Of a stretch of 64,000 nt of DNA, positions 11,864-23,097 are shown in pieces. Numbering within the stretch: position 1 is the first letter of the stretch; every line of letters begins with the position of its first letter. A model generated the notes under the pieces. It searched no databases and was not told the DNA's origin. It was given only the letters and a program-made list of their open reading frames with translations. Where the stretch lies: positions 2,790,001-2,854,000 of the forward strand of contig OX104130.1 of assembly GCA_944470555.2 (NCBI GenBank). Reading direction: 5' to 3'. This stretch comes from Heterobilharzia americana. Taxonomy: Eukaryota > Platyhelminthes > Trematoda > Strigeidida > Schistosomatidae. The position numbers and the translations under genes are program-made.

Positions 11864-12120
11864 CGAAAACAGATTTCTCAACATCCTAATTGGAAATCCT
11901 AACCACGCGGAGAGAGAGGACAGAGGACGGATGCTGACGTATGAAATGGAATGGTGATCACTCAGTGTGGTAAGTTGGCAGAAGCTGAAAATTTTGAACA
12001 ACCCAAGGACTGGACAATAATATGCTTACTGCAAAACCTGACCAATCTGAAAGCGTCCTGCATTTAGTCGTATGTGAACTCTGTTTAACAGCCCTAATCC
12101 AGGATGAAACAACAAGTGTC
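11864..12120. other. No gene recognised
   Basis: Open frame at 11958-12338 (minus) runs through a SINE-3 fragment and lacks any domain signature. Confidence 0.35.
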
Positions 12121-12124
12121 AAAG

Positions 12125-12240
12125 GGGTGGGAAGCTCGTTTGACTTGTTGGCACTCATCAATGAAGCGTGTCTCCAACCTTCAAGGAAGTGATGTCTCCT
12201 GAGAGTTTCAAAGATGTGTCTTTCAATGCTGATGTCACGA
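12125..12240 (-). mobile_element. SINE-3 fragment
   Basis: On the minus strand TGATGAGTGCCAACAAG followed by TCAAACGAGCTTCCC resembles the SINE-3 ribozyme and its 3' flank. The GAAA box is damaged and the tRNA-like head is barely recognisable. Confidence 0.4.
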
Positions 12241-12244
12241 ATGT

Positions 12245-13560
12245 TCTCCGTTCTCAATAATGTCTGTAGCTTATTTAAAATAGTCGTGAAAATTACCTTG
12301 AAGTCAGTCAAATCCTGAAAATAGGCTTCACTTCTCAAGAGGGGGGTATTTCGTTAGTTCAGGTTGAATTATTATCCGTTTGATCAATCAATATTTGTTG
12401 TTTGATTGAGTGTTCATAAACAGAAACTCTGCAATCATGACTACAGAATAGTGAGTGATAAACAACTTTGCCCAGTTGCAATTGTCTTAATGACATGATT
12501 CTGTCGATTTAGCCTTAACACTGACCTTGTACCCGACTGCTTTCGAATCCACTTGCCACGTCACGTACAATCATTCGATCCACCCACACGACGACTCACG
12601 TGATTCAACACACTCTTACAACCATGTACAACAGAACATATAGCCTGGTGCCTTATTGTCCACATCTATTTCAAGCGATCTGATTCATCTGTATACATAC
12701 AGCTAAATCACCTGCCTGACCACAAGGAGAATGACTTAAAATAAATAAATAAAATAAACCGCATCCAGTGACACTTATCTGAGATTCATTCACATTTTCT
12801 ACTTTTCGGTTGATATAATACTAGAACATTTCGATTTGCATAGATTAGGAGTAGTATGCAGATTGTTATGTACTTGACGTTAATAATAACTTATCATTAC
12901 GTAGTACAAAAGAACTATCAAGCGGGTAGAAGGCAACTACACTCATATGGTAACATGTTGAACTAAATACATACCGTATAAGGTAAGAGACGAATATTTA
13001 CTTCACTCACAAAGAACACCTTTTATTTAAATCAAAAAATATCTGCAAAATATGAAATGTTGTATGTTTCTTACTGATTGGTCATTTATCGCGTCAGAAT
13101 ACTTTAGTAACACCTACTCGGCTAAACAGACACCCGGAAACCTTGAAACACTTTTAACCTGACTGGTGCCCATCAGGCAACTTGATGAGCCACAAGAAAT
13201 CACGAAAAGATGACATAATTGTTGATTATTAGTTAAAATCACTTCACTATACTTACCACTGACCTATTCTAAGTTCGAACCCATAATACTCAAAGCTAAT
13301 CTCCACCATTTTACCTTTCAGTAACCATGTCACCATTTAATAACTGACTTTTTAAATCATTGGTCAGTTAATGCCAAGCCAAGATGAAAATCGTATAAAT
13401 ATTGCATGTTAAGTTGTCTTGAGCACTATTTCCTCACTCTTCTCAATACATGATTCCCTGGAACGGATCCAGAGGTGACATACATGAAGTTAGAGTTTGA
13501 CTTTATTGACTAATCCTTCTTAACTCCGATTTTCTCAAAGTATCTTAAGAACTATAGTAA
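12245..13560. other. Anonymous AT-rich DNA
   Basis: No gene or repeat family recognised. Confidence 0.35.
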
Positions 13561-13564
13561 TCAC

Positions 13565-13662
13565 GGATAGTGGCTAGCAGTGGAATCCATGATGCGCATT
13601 TCTTCCTATTTAGGACTTGTCAGCTGGATGTACCTGTCTCCAGTGAGTGATGTCTTTTCCAT
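13565..13662 (-). mobile_element. SINE-1 (Sm-alpha-like) fragment
   Basis: Minus-strand reading gives GTACATCCAGCTGACAAG, stem II TCCTAAATAGGA, GAAA and then TGGATTCCACTGCTAGCCAC. CTGANGA reads CTGACAA here. The head is missing: the RTE B1 copy begins right after it on the plus strand. Confidence 0.75.
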
Positions 13663-13675
13663 CGGTATAATAACA

Positions 13676-14925
13676 GTTATTATTTTTCCCTTGGGTTCCT
13701 AGTGAAACATAGGGCTTCACTAGCACGTATCCATTGCACTCTCTTCTCTGTAATCTTTTGTGCCTGGCTCCACGACTGACCACAAGCTTTCATTTCTTCC
13801 TCACATGATCTCCTCAATGTCACCGTCAGACGCCCAACTCGTCCTTTCCCATGCGAGTCCCACTCGAGGGACTGGCCTGGCACGCGATGTCCCCAGTCGG
13901 TCTTCTCAGTGTATGTCCAATCCATATCCAATTCCTTATGCATATTTGTTGGGCAACGGGTTCTTGGTTGGTTCATTGCCAGCCAGTCAGAGCTCCTCCT
14001 CGCTTATTCTTAGTATTCTGGCCATCTCATCTTCAGAATCCAGTCAGTGTAGGCAGCTGTTGATGAATGTCTGTAGCTTGTTGGAAATGCCTTTCGTGAC
14101 TCACCAAGTCTCTCAACCATAACATAGAAACACTGAATGACTTGACTGGATTAGGGTTGAATATCCCGATCTCGTTCACGCTTTATGCTGAGTGCAGTGC
14201 AGTACAGTAGATCTTCACGCTGATTATTTCAGGTTAATGCAGGAAGGCCTTTCCTTCCATCTTTCCGATCCTGGCTTTGACATTCTCATCTGTGCCTGTG
14301 CTGCCTGTAGTTGAAACAATGCTGTCTAGGTAGATGCAGGTGAAAGAGACTACTTACTTTGGGTTGCTCCCATTCATGGTGATTGGTGCCTCTTGTTGTT
14401 GTTGGTTGGGTATCTTCATCACCTCCGTCTTCTCTACGTTCACCTGCTGCTACCTATTCTGTCAACTTGTTAGTGTCCGCCTGTAGATCTTCGAGTTTGT
14501 GCGACTAGACATTAGACATGAATCATCACCAGCGAAGTCCGAATTGTGTAGGGTCTTTTCATCGGTCCAGCCAGCGTATGCACATCTGCTCACAGCTCCT
14601 CACATTTGTCTGTTGCATGATGCAGTCGAGTCGAGTCGACTGCAATCAGGAAGATCATCGGTGATAGTAGGCAGCCCTGGATTCACTTCAAAGGCATCAC
14701 TGAGTTTTCCATTGTGAATCACTTGGCATGTGGTGTCTTCACATAGCTGTTGAATGAGGTTGATAAAGATTTGTGGTACTAAAACAGTAGTGTTGAAGCA
14801 GCAACTGCCAAATTACTTCTCGGTCGGTGCTGTCGAATGCCTTTTCAAAATCGATGGAGTTGAGGTAGAGTTGAGTTGGCTGCCATCCTATACTGTGTTC
14901 TGTGATGATGCGTAGCGTTGCAATT
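13676..14925 (-). mobile_element. RTE-clade LINE family B, copy B1 (5'-truncated)
   Basis: Minus-strand LINE remnant whose 3' end (TCCCTTGGGTTCCTAGTG on plus, next to ATT-rich DNA) matches the 3' ends of B2-B4. The coding part covers RT from ID(F)EKAFDSTDREVIWQLL near 14840 to the C-terminal block with GHTLRRPTGD-like sequence near 13900. Truncated on the 5' side at about 14925 inside RT. It is nearly identical to 39100-40320 (B3) and shares B3's frame-breaking insertions, for example CTGTGC before GCCTGTAG near 14300. Confidence 0.92.
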
Positions 14926-14927
14926 AC

Positions 14928-15265
14928 CGGCATAATACAAGCAGTTATACTAACAATATACCCGTCGCACATGGAGTGGCTATCGTGGCTCAGTGATGTA
15001 CTGGGTTACACTCTGGCGTTTGAAGCGATCGGTTCCGAGTCCGAATCCCCGTGGGAACAACACTCAGTGGGAGGCAGGTACATCCAGCTGAAGAGTCCCA
15101 AATAGGAAGAGATGTGTACTCTGGATTCCACTTCTAGCCACTATCCACCATTACTATAATTAAGACACATGTAATATCTAGGCCTCCGCACAGGGGCCCA
15201 TATGCCAATAGAGACCGATCAATTCGGTCCAATCAACGACGGTATAATACAAGCAATTATAGTAT
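14928..15265 (+). mobile_element. SINE-1 (Sm-alpha-like) copy, full length, with flanking direct repeats
   Basis: tRNA-like head (TCGTGGCTCAGTGATGTACT near 14982, TCCGAGTCCGAATCCCC near 15035), GGTACATCCAG, CTGAAGA at 15088-15094, stem II GTCCCAAATAGGAA, then GAGA instead of GAAA, and TCTGGATTCCACTTCTAGCC. The tail TCTAGGCCTCCGCACAGGGG leads to CGATCAATTCGGTCCAATCA. This is the layout of schistosome Sm-alpha units. ATAATACAAGCAGTTATA at about 14931 and ATAATACAAGCAATTATA at about 15244 flank it like a target-site duplication. The ribozyme is probably inactive. Confidence 0.85.
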
Positions 15266-15284
15266 GTTAAAAGCTTTTCTTCAG

Positions 15285-15420
15285 TTTGGTTAGAGACGAA
15301 CGGTGGGAAGCCATCCTCGACCTACGTTTCGTCTTTATCAGCACGGTATATGTGCAACATCGGTAGGACTGACGTCACCCCTGAGACTTGAACTACTCAT
15401 GCCCTAGTGATGAGATCACT
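15285..15420 (-). mobile_element. SINE-3 fragment
   Basis: Minus-strand reading: CCGTGCTGATAAAGACGAAA followed by CGTAGGTCGAGG and GGCTTCCC. CTGATAA and GAAA are present but stem II is deleted. The cleavage context GGTC is kept. Confidence 0.6.
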
Positions 15421-15424
15421 TGTT

Positions 15425-16500
15425 TCCGCACCAAATTATAACTTTTTGAAAATTTAAAATAAACAGGGTCAAGGTTTTCCAAATAACTATTTCTGATAAT
15501 GAGTAACACATAACTCTGTTGAAGGTGCATGCATCAAAGAAGTTTGTTTCACTTTTTAGAAAACCGATAAATTTGATTGGTAGTATGCATATTAACAAGG
15601 TCGAACATCCACACACCAGTTCAAGCTTCCCACATATATACCAAGGTCATTATATTAACTCGTAGTATAAAGTGTCGATTAAACATTTATACAATCTTCT
15701 TTCTCTATTTACTGAATCTCAATACTTTTTTTGTTCCTCAAATGTTTAGGTATTGTATGCGCTACACCAAACCCGTAAGTTTAACCACAGTCATATAGTA
15801 TGACCTTGATAGTTTTTGAATTATCATTATGACTCATTAATAATTTCAGTCCGCAGAATCAATCAAATTCCCTCTCACGTGATTCATAGTTTAGTACATG
15901 TTGAGATTATATTGTATCCCAAATAAAGTGATAGAAATCAAACTTCAATATACATCTGTGACTCACCTGGAAAAGAAAAACAGCTGTCTCAAGTTTTAAT
16001 GAAAAAGACTGACTAAATACTCTATGCTAGTTTTTAAAAGAACAAAACTCAAGAAAGAGCCATTCCATACCATAAATTGTCTATGACGTTAAAAATCAAG
16101 CGTTAGAGATAGATTTATTGGCTTGAGAGTTAACTTAGTAAACAACTTAAATCTTCAGAAATGTTTCACGTACTGAATGGAGAAGATTCTAGAATGGAGT
16201 GAGACAAGCTTTCAGTATGTTGTAATTGCCAATAGGTTATTCCTTTTGTAAGCTAATAACTGCTCGTATACTCAAAGTATGCTTCTTTGATGAAATCAAG
16301 GGATCAGATTTTTAGTTTTATCATATGTAACAATTCATAGAAAGAGGTGAATAAATATCTAGGCCAAGTGCATGAGTTTCATCAGTACGTATACAAAATC
16401 AAAATCTCTTAGTTAATGATATCAAGTTAGCCGCACCTGAATAAATTCCTTCACTCCAATCAATCCTGAAGAATTTAATACCGCTCGAAATAGCTTCCTG
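15425..16500. other. Anonymous AT-rich DNA with one possible micro-exon
   Basis: No repeat family recognised. A pyrimidine-rich acceptor and a GTAAGT donor bracket 25 bases at 15750-15774 (see findings). Confidence 0.3.
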
Positions 16501-16504
16501 TCTT

Positions 16505-16765
16505 CTTTCATTGCACCATTCTTGTTGCAGTCCAACGATGAATAGACTGAAGGGTTCAAACCAAGTGGTTCAATGATAAAGTAATAGCCATGGAACGTGA
16601 AAGGCCTGAGTTAGACCCTTGGGAGAAACATAGATGCGCACCGCTGAGGAGTCCCATACTAGGACGAAACACACGTCCAATGCTTCCAGTGTTTCTCCAA
16701 CTAGTGTCAGTCCGTGATGAATATCAATCTGGAACTAATGGATCCCCACACACTCATTTCGGAGT
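16505..16765 (+). mobile_element. SINE-2 copy with intact hammerhead core
   Basis: Head (AAGTGGTTCAATGATAAAG, then a decayed B-box region GAGTTAGACCC) is followed at 16637-16686 by GCGCACCG, CTGAGGA, stem II GTCCCATACTAGGAC, GAAA, CACACGTC and CAATGCTTCC. All invariant core bases are present. Stem III can form two pairs (AC with GT) closed by the loop ACAC, like the minimal stem III of Sm-alpha ribozymes. Stem I has two mismatches next to the core. The 3' end is GTCAGTCCGTGATGAATATC. Confidence 0.8.
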
Positions 16766-17129
16766 TAGTTTTTAATTTACTTGTAGTTAAGCGCTGATAT
16801 TCTAGTTAATCCTCCTTAATAAGTCGAAGAAACTCCAAGGCTTCTCGTCAACTGAGTAGTAAACTAAAGTCATATCTCAATCCTCTGAATCCAGTAGATA
16901 ATGCACTAATCTAATATGAAATTCCACTCTGTAAGAGCGTCCACATTTTACTCTTACATTGATGAAACCGTCAACAGCTGCGATCAGCAATCCAGTTTGC
17001 TTGGTAGAACATCAAGCCAATCATACGGAGTCCAGTGCTTAGATACCGTCTGATCTGTATTTTCAGTACACCCGTATCAACAATACTAGTCCACTATACA
17101 ACGCCTATGGGGTATAGTCTCATCATTTA

Positions 17130-17862
17130 TTCAGATTTGTTGCAGTTGAGTGTGTCGACCACTTCACTCACCTGGGAAGTAGGATCAGTCCTGGTGGCTC
17201 AGTGGCCAAAGAAATTTCTACACAAATACAAAAGCTTCGGCTGGCTTTTTACAACTAAGGCAACCTGCGGCGTCGCTGTGACATCCTATTGTCTATTAAT
17301 GGAGGCGTGTACTGCACAGCAGTCCGCTCTGTTCTACTGTATGGCTGTGAAATATGGCCAATGAAGGTGAAAGACATGAGAAGGCCTCAGGTGTTTGACC
17401 ACCGTTGCTTTCGTAGTATAGGACGTATTCCGTGGTGTCACCACATGAGTAACGCAGACGTCAAGTGTAGAGTTTTAGGGAGAAGAGGTAAGTCAGTTGA
17501 CACAGTTATGAACCTTCATTGACTGAGATGGTTGGGACATGTGTTAGGTGTGCCTAGTCGCGGTCTGCCTCGTCACACAATGTTGGCTGGAGTGGGTTCA
17601 GGCTGGACAAAGGCTTGAGGCGGCGAGACTAAAATATGGCATAAATGTATGAAGTGTTTAACTGTTGGTTTGAGCCATGTGGGGCGATGCAAATCAGCTG
17701 ACTGGGGTCGGCATGACGAGGGAAACCAGTGGTTAGAGACTAGGCGGTATGGCTCAGAACCGAAATTAGTGGCGCAGATGTATACACACATTATCTTCGT
17801 CTTAACGCTACACCGAATCTCACCATTTTCTCATTCTTCCTTTCTCTCATTTATTATTATTA
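17130..17862 (+). pseudogene. RTE family A, copy A3: RT C-terminus and 3' tail
   Basis: 5'-truncated family A LINE. Frames read VECVDHFTHLGSRISPGG (about 17147), then VRSVLLYGCEIWPMKVKDMR and VFDHRCFRSIGRIPWCHHMS, ending with LRWLGHVLGVPSRGLPRH and a tail matching the family A end at 33990-34250. Several frameshifts are present. The TTATTATTA end at about 17850 meets the 3' end of RTE B copy B2, which lies in the opposite orientation. Confidence 0.82.
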
Positions 17863-20800
17863 GTCCCTTGGGTTCCTAATGGAATATACGGCTTCAGTAG
17901 CACGTCTCCAGTGAACTCTGTTCTCTGAAATCTTTTCAACCTGGCTCCACAACAGCCCACAAGCTCTCATTTCCTCCTCGCACGATCTCCTCCATGTCAC
18001 CCTTGCCTCGGACACCCTCGCCCAACTCGTCGCTTCCCATCGGGATTCTACTCGACGACCTGGCTTGACGCGTGATGTCCCCAGTCGGTCTTCTCAGTGT
18101 ATGTCCAATCCATCTCCACTTCCTTCCTGCATATTTGTTGGGTGATAAGTTCTTGGTTGGTTCGTCACCAGCCAGCCACAGTTCCTTGTTGCTTATTCCC
18201 ATTATTCTGGCCATCTGATCTTCAGTTGCGAGCCAGAGTAGGCAGTTGTTGATGAATGTCTGTAGTTTATTGGAAATCCCTTTCGTAACGCGCCAAGTCT
18301 CTGATCCACCATACAGAAGCACTGACTTGACGTTGGTGTTCCAAATCCCGATCTTGTTCACCATGCTGAGTGGAGTGCAGAAGATCTCCACACTGGTTTC
18401 AGGCTAATGAACGCCTGTCTTGCTTTTCCGATCCTGACTTTGACATCCTCGTCTGTGCCGCCTGTAGTTGAAACAGTGCTGCCTAGATAGGTGAAGGAGG
18501 CTACTTCCTTTAAGTTTCTCCCGTTGATGGTGATTGGAGTTTGTTGTTGTTTGTTGTTGTTGGGTATCTTCATCATCTCTACCTCTGTCTTCTCTATATT
18601 CACTTCAAGTCCCGTCTTCTCTGCCCTGCCTCGCCTCATCTGCCAACTTGTTAGTTTTCGCCTGTAGATCTTCAAGTTTGTGTGACATCAGGCACAAGTC
18701 ATCGGCGAAATCCAGATCTTCTAGGTCCTTTTCCACAGTCCAGCCAGCGTATCCCCCTCTTCTCACAGCTCCCCACTGTTTGTTGCATGATCCAGTCGAC
18801 CACAATCAGGAATATCATGGTTGATAGTAGGCGGCAACCTTGTTTCACTCCTGTCTTCACTTCAAAAGCATCACTGAGCTGCTTCCCATTGTGAATTACT
18901 TGGCATGTGGCATCTTCATATAGTTGTTGAATGAGGCGGATAAAGGTTTGCGGTATTCCGTAGTAGTGAAGCAGTTTCCAAATTACTTCTCGTGCGACGC
19001 TGTCAAAGGCCTTCTCAAAGTTGATAAAGTTGAGGTGTAGAGTTGACTGCCATTCTATGCTCTATTCTATGATGATGCGAAGCGTTGCAATTTGGTCTGT
19101 ACATGATTTGTACTTCCTGAAGCTAGCCAGCCTGTTCCGGTCGTATTTTTGAATCCAGTGCATCCCTCAGCCTCTCCAAGATGATGCGGCTTAATATTTT
19201 GCTTGGTGTGGGTGGACAGGAGAGTGATTCCACGCCAGTTCTTGCAAACACTGAGGTCTCCCTTCCTCGGCAGTTTGACAAGGTAACCCTTCTTCCAATC
19301 AACGGCCAGGTACCTCCTCTTCCTTCCACACCTTCTGCAATAGTGGTGTGGTGTGAGCATGTCCACTATTGTCTCTGCGTCTGTTCTCAGTGCATCTGGC
19401 GGTATCCCATCTGGTCCTGCTGCTTTCCCGCATTTCAGTAGCTTTATGGCGTTCAGGACTTCCATTTATGTTGGAGGATTTATGTTCACTTGTAATTCAG
19501 CGGCTGGACTGTAGGTGGTATTTCTGGACGAAGTGCAGGTGGTGGTGGTGGTCGATTCAAGAGCTTCTTGAAGTTGTCGGCCCATCGTTTCCTTTGTTTC
19601 TCTTCTTTCGTAATTAAATTTTCGTCATCATCTTTTATTGGTTTCGTGTGTGTTGATCTCTTCCCAGACAGCAAGTAACCTGGTTATTTGATACAATGTT
19701 GTCAGGACTCTGTCTCTCTTACCAGCCAGCAGCCTGTTCTGCTTAACTTGCCAGTGTTTCGTAGAAGTGTCTTTTGTCTTTTCGTGCACTCTTCTTCACT
19801 TCTTTGTCCAGTGTTGTGTTTTATACATTGTACTCAGTTCCTCTTGTCGTTGAGCATCCATGCACTGCACTGGTTTATCTTCTGCTTCACTATCATTATC
19901 ATCCTCTCCCTGCTCTCTCAGCTTCCATGTGTCCGTCGAGATCCATTCCACTCCTTGTCTTCTTTCTTCTTCCTTCCTAATACTGTTGTGCAGGTTTCTT
20001 TCCATATAGCTTTCAAAGACTTCCAGTGTTCTTCCACACAAGTTTCTTCAGGAATGTTCCTCGATATCTCCCATTTTGTCTTGATGGCTGGCTGCCGTGA
20101 AGATTTCCTTTGTAGTTTGGTGCTTCAGTTTCTGTTCCGAGTGTTGTACTTGAACTGTGGTCTATCACCAGCTTCCTTGAAGGCTTACAACTTGATTTGG
20201 AAGGTAGGTTCCTTGCACTAGACAGTGAAGTGAGTGGTGTGAACCTACATCTGCTCCTCTTCTTCACCTTGTGTTAAGTAGTCTGCGTCTCCATTTTCTT
20301 GAGATTGAGATGAAGTTGATCTGATTTTTGGTGTGTCCTGGTGTCTGGTGAAATCCATGTCGCTGACTTGTGGATATCCTTGTGCTTGGACACAGTGCCT
20401 GACTCCAATCACCAAATCGTTGAATGCACAGAATTCTGCAAACAATTCTCCATTCCCATTCATCACCTCACCGAGTGCTTCTCTACCCATGGTTAGTTCT
20501 CTTCCTGTGTTGTCCCTCCCAGTTTGGCATTCATGTCGCCCCACCCATTAGAAGTTTGATATCGCCAACTGACGTCTTGTCCAGTGTTGATTGAAGTTGT
20601 CTGTAGAATTCCTCCTTTTTCTCTTGCTCTGCATTATTTGTAGGTGCATAGTGTGGCATTGTATGATTGTGACCTTCCCTCCTTTTCAGTTGAACCTTGC
20701 TGTCATGATCCTCGAGGAGGAGATTGATTCCCACTGCATGAGAGCCTTCGATGCTATTCAAGGGGACATCATGATAGCCACTCCATAACTCAGTGTGCTG

Positions 20801-21278
20801 TGCTCGTGGTTGTCGTCTGGGTGACAATATCGGAGTAGATTATTGATTCTCCTCTCCAGTTGACAGTTTGGAGAGTCCACTCCCATTCCATCTGCTTTCG
20901 CAAATTCCAAGCACTTCAGTGTGATACCTCTTCATCTCGTTTGCAATCTGGGCTGCCCTACCAGCTGGGTTCAAACATCGTGTGGACATTCCATGTCTCC
21001 ACGTTTACTTTCGCTTTCATCGAGAGAGGTGAAGACACATCAGCCAATTGGCTTCCCGAAGTCAGGCTTTCACCAACTGGCATCATTTCGCCTCTCCGAT
21101 TCCAGTGAGGAATAATTTTGTTATTATTTTTTATATTTTGTTTGTGCTTTGAAGTTTGTTTAGCGGTTAGATTTGTTTTAGGTGGTAGGGTTGCTAGCCG
21201 TATGCCCAACCTTCCCTCTTTACCTGGCCGTAGGACGGGTTAGTAACTAGTGAACTAGTTAACTAGGCGATGTTTTAG
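17863..21278 (-). mobile_element. RTE-clade LINE family B, copy B2 (near full length)
   Basis: About 3.4 kb, minus strand. From 5' to 3': a leader with paired ACTAGT motifs and CAACCCTACC near 21190; an APE-type endonuclease starting VNVETWNVHTM near 21010, with LGICESRWNGSG-type and NTGRELTMGREALGEVMNG blocks (20440-20900); a linker; RT with GKAAGPDGIPPDALRTDAET (about 19420), KKGYLVKLPRKGDLSVCKNW, AFDSV-type and FADDLCLMSHKLEDL (about 18690); and a C-terminus GHTLRRPTGDITRQARSSSR ending GNESLWAVVEPG near 17940. Frameshifts occur throughout, so it is not functional. Its 3' flank is the family A tail of A3, the same junction as at B5. Confidence 0.94.
17936..21209 (-). pseudogene. Broken endonuclease-RT reading frame of RTE B2
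   Basis: Remains of the single RTE polyprotein that nicks target DNA and reverse transcribes the element's RNA. The longest surviving blocks are 20958-21209 (leader plus the first endonuclease motif), 20245-20827 in two frames (endonuclease), 19067-19465 (RT start), 18605-18805 with FADDLCLMSHK, 18358-18675 with TITINGRNLKEVASFTYLGS-type sequence, and 17936-18391 (C-terminus). At least five frame changes separate them. Confidence 0.85.
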
Positions 21279-21279
21279 T

Positions 21280-22220
21280 CCTTTATATTTCTTTTGACTG
21301 AATTTTCTTTTCTTCATTTTCCACTTCACTGCCTTTTTACTTGATGTGCTGATATGAGGTGTGGCAAGTTGCATGGTCCTATGTTGATGATGATGATGAA
21401 TCATGATATCATATTTCATTACAAGTTATAATATTGACACAAATCACCAGTAATCATGACTCATAGCCGGATCACAAAGATCCCTTCAACTATTGGAAAG
21501 CGCTTATAGAGCATGCTTAACTTCAAACTAGTTCTCCTCATCGATTGACATTAGATTGAGAATCACTAAAAGCTGAAGATTATTGAATGGTCGTTTTCAT
21601 GTGGTTCAGACCTCGTCAGTGGCACACCGATCAGGCCAAGAGCTACCATGTATCGTGGTGAGTTAGTTCGCATTCTGCTACCCATGTAAATTAATAGTAT
21701 AGCGCGACCATCAGTCAGTGTCACACGTGACTGTCTGTCCTCGAAGCCGACCACGCTGACCTTGCAGCTCATAACTTCTCATTCGTACTTGGGGAATTCC
21801 ATCTTTAAGCACAGATGCTTCCACGTTTTCAATGATATCAATCCAGTCTAAGAACTACCTTAAAAGTAACTGATCCCTTCAAACCATCCTCTGAATGAGT
21901 TCATTAATAAATCAGACCAGTCGTTGGTCAGATAATTCGACCTCTTCTCACTTCACCTGAGGAAAAAGATGAGCAGTTAAATAATAATCACTATGATGTG
22001 TTTTGCTGGCTCCTGTATACACCTATCTCATTTACAAGATAACTTGTTGATAGACTTTATGACTCAGTTAGCTCTCAGGTCTGATTAATAGTCAAACAGC
22101 ATAATGCAGATGCTAAACAAACATGTATACTCGACAAACCGTAGGCTCCTGCATAGAATTCGTCAGCTGTTTGTGCCTATCTATTCATCATTAGTATGAA
22201 ATTGAAATAACCAAGAATAT
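21280..22220. other. Anonymous DNA
   Basis: Starts just beyond the 5' end of B2. No gene or repeat family recognised; the open frame at 21566-21772 (minus) has no family signature. Confidence 0.35.
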
Positions 22221-22221
22221 C

Positions 22222-22302
22222 AAGGCATTCTCTTAGGAGTCTATATGCCAGTAGTGACTGATCGACTCGATCCAGTCTACAAAACAAGCTATAACATAAT
22301 TC
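22222..22302 (+). mobile_element. SINE-1 (Sm-alpha-like) 3' tail fragment
   Basis: GAGTCTATATGCCAGTAGTG and CTGATCGACTCGATCCAGTC match the tail following the ribozyme in the full copy at 15190-15240. Head and ribozyme are missing. Confidence 0.6.
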
Positions 22303-22344
22303 ATTCTTTAGTTACAATACAGGATTGTTATCTTAAAATCTTTG

Positions 22345-22615
22345 TACTTCAATTTGGACGTTTTTGAGGATTTTATTGACTTCTAGTTGGCATACATCAC
22401 GAACTGACATCATTTGGAGAGCCACTGGAAACCTGGGAGCACTAGACGCTTGTTTCGTCCCACCACGGGACTCCTCAGAGGCGGGCATCCACGACCCTTT
22501 CAGGAGTCGAACCTGGGGCCCTCAGATCCCTCGGCTAGCGTGTTACCATTGAACCAGTGGGGCGAAGTCCAATGGTCCACATCCTCCTACTTCTGTCAGT
22601 TCACGACCTTTGTCC
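22345..22615 (-). mobile_element. SINE-2 copy with intact hammerhead core
   Basis: Minus strand: head (TTCAATGGTAACACGCTAGC, then B-box-like AGGTTCGACTCC). At 22438-22486 come CTGAGGA, stem II GTCCCGTGGTGGGAC (five perfect pairs), GAAA, stem III ACAAGCGT (two pairs, loop AAGC), C, and TAGTGCTCCCAGG. The invariant core is complete and stem II is the strongest of any copy here. Stem I next to the core is weak (T/T and A/C). Confidence 0.8.
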
Positions 22616-23097
22616 ACTACCGTCTTGAGGATCTGTCCTCACTTCCAACTTCGTTTACCTCACATGCACAAAACCTGTATTCTAAAGACTCGTCTGGGAC
22701 GAAACACACTTTAGGAATTTTAAAGTGGTTAAATACTTAGTATCTGCACTTAGTGTGTATCACATCCATAAAAGTATTCTCGACCCTCTAAAGCAAGTTT
22801 ACTTATCGCATACTGATTCAACACATGACATATTTGGACAAATCACACGACCGAGTAAACACCAAGACTGGTGACTCATGCATTTATTGTATTTATGTGG
22901 CTAAGAGAAAATCCTAATTTTGACAGAATGGGTTCATAATATATAGCATAGGCATGTACATGTTTACATACCGAGTAATGGCCTCTATACTAACCACCAT
23001 GAATGTCTTCTATCAACACTACTTTCTTATGACTACTACTACCCTCTAAACTATTCAGTTTGTCTTTTCTACTGACTTATGTTCCATAATGAACAGA

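Noticed and set aside
13760..14122. 120-codon plus-strand frame
   Set aside because: Antisense shadow of the RTE B C-terminus; repeated at 39207-39498.
19688..20221. 177-codon plus-strand frame opposite RTE B2
   Set aside because: Antisense shadow of the RTE linker and endonuclease; the same antisense frame recurs opposite B5 (61315-61884).
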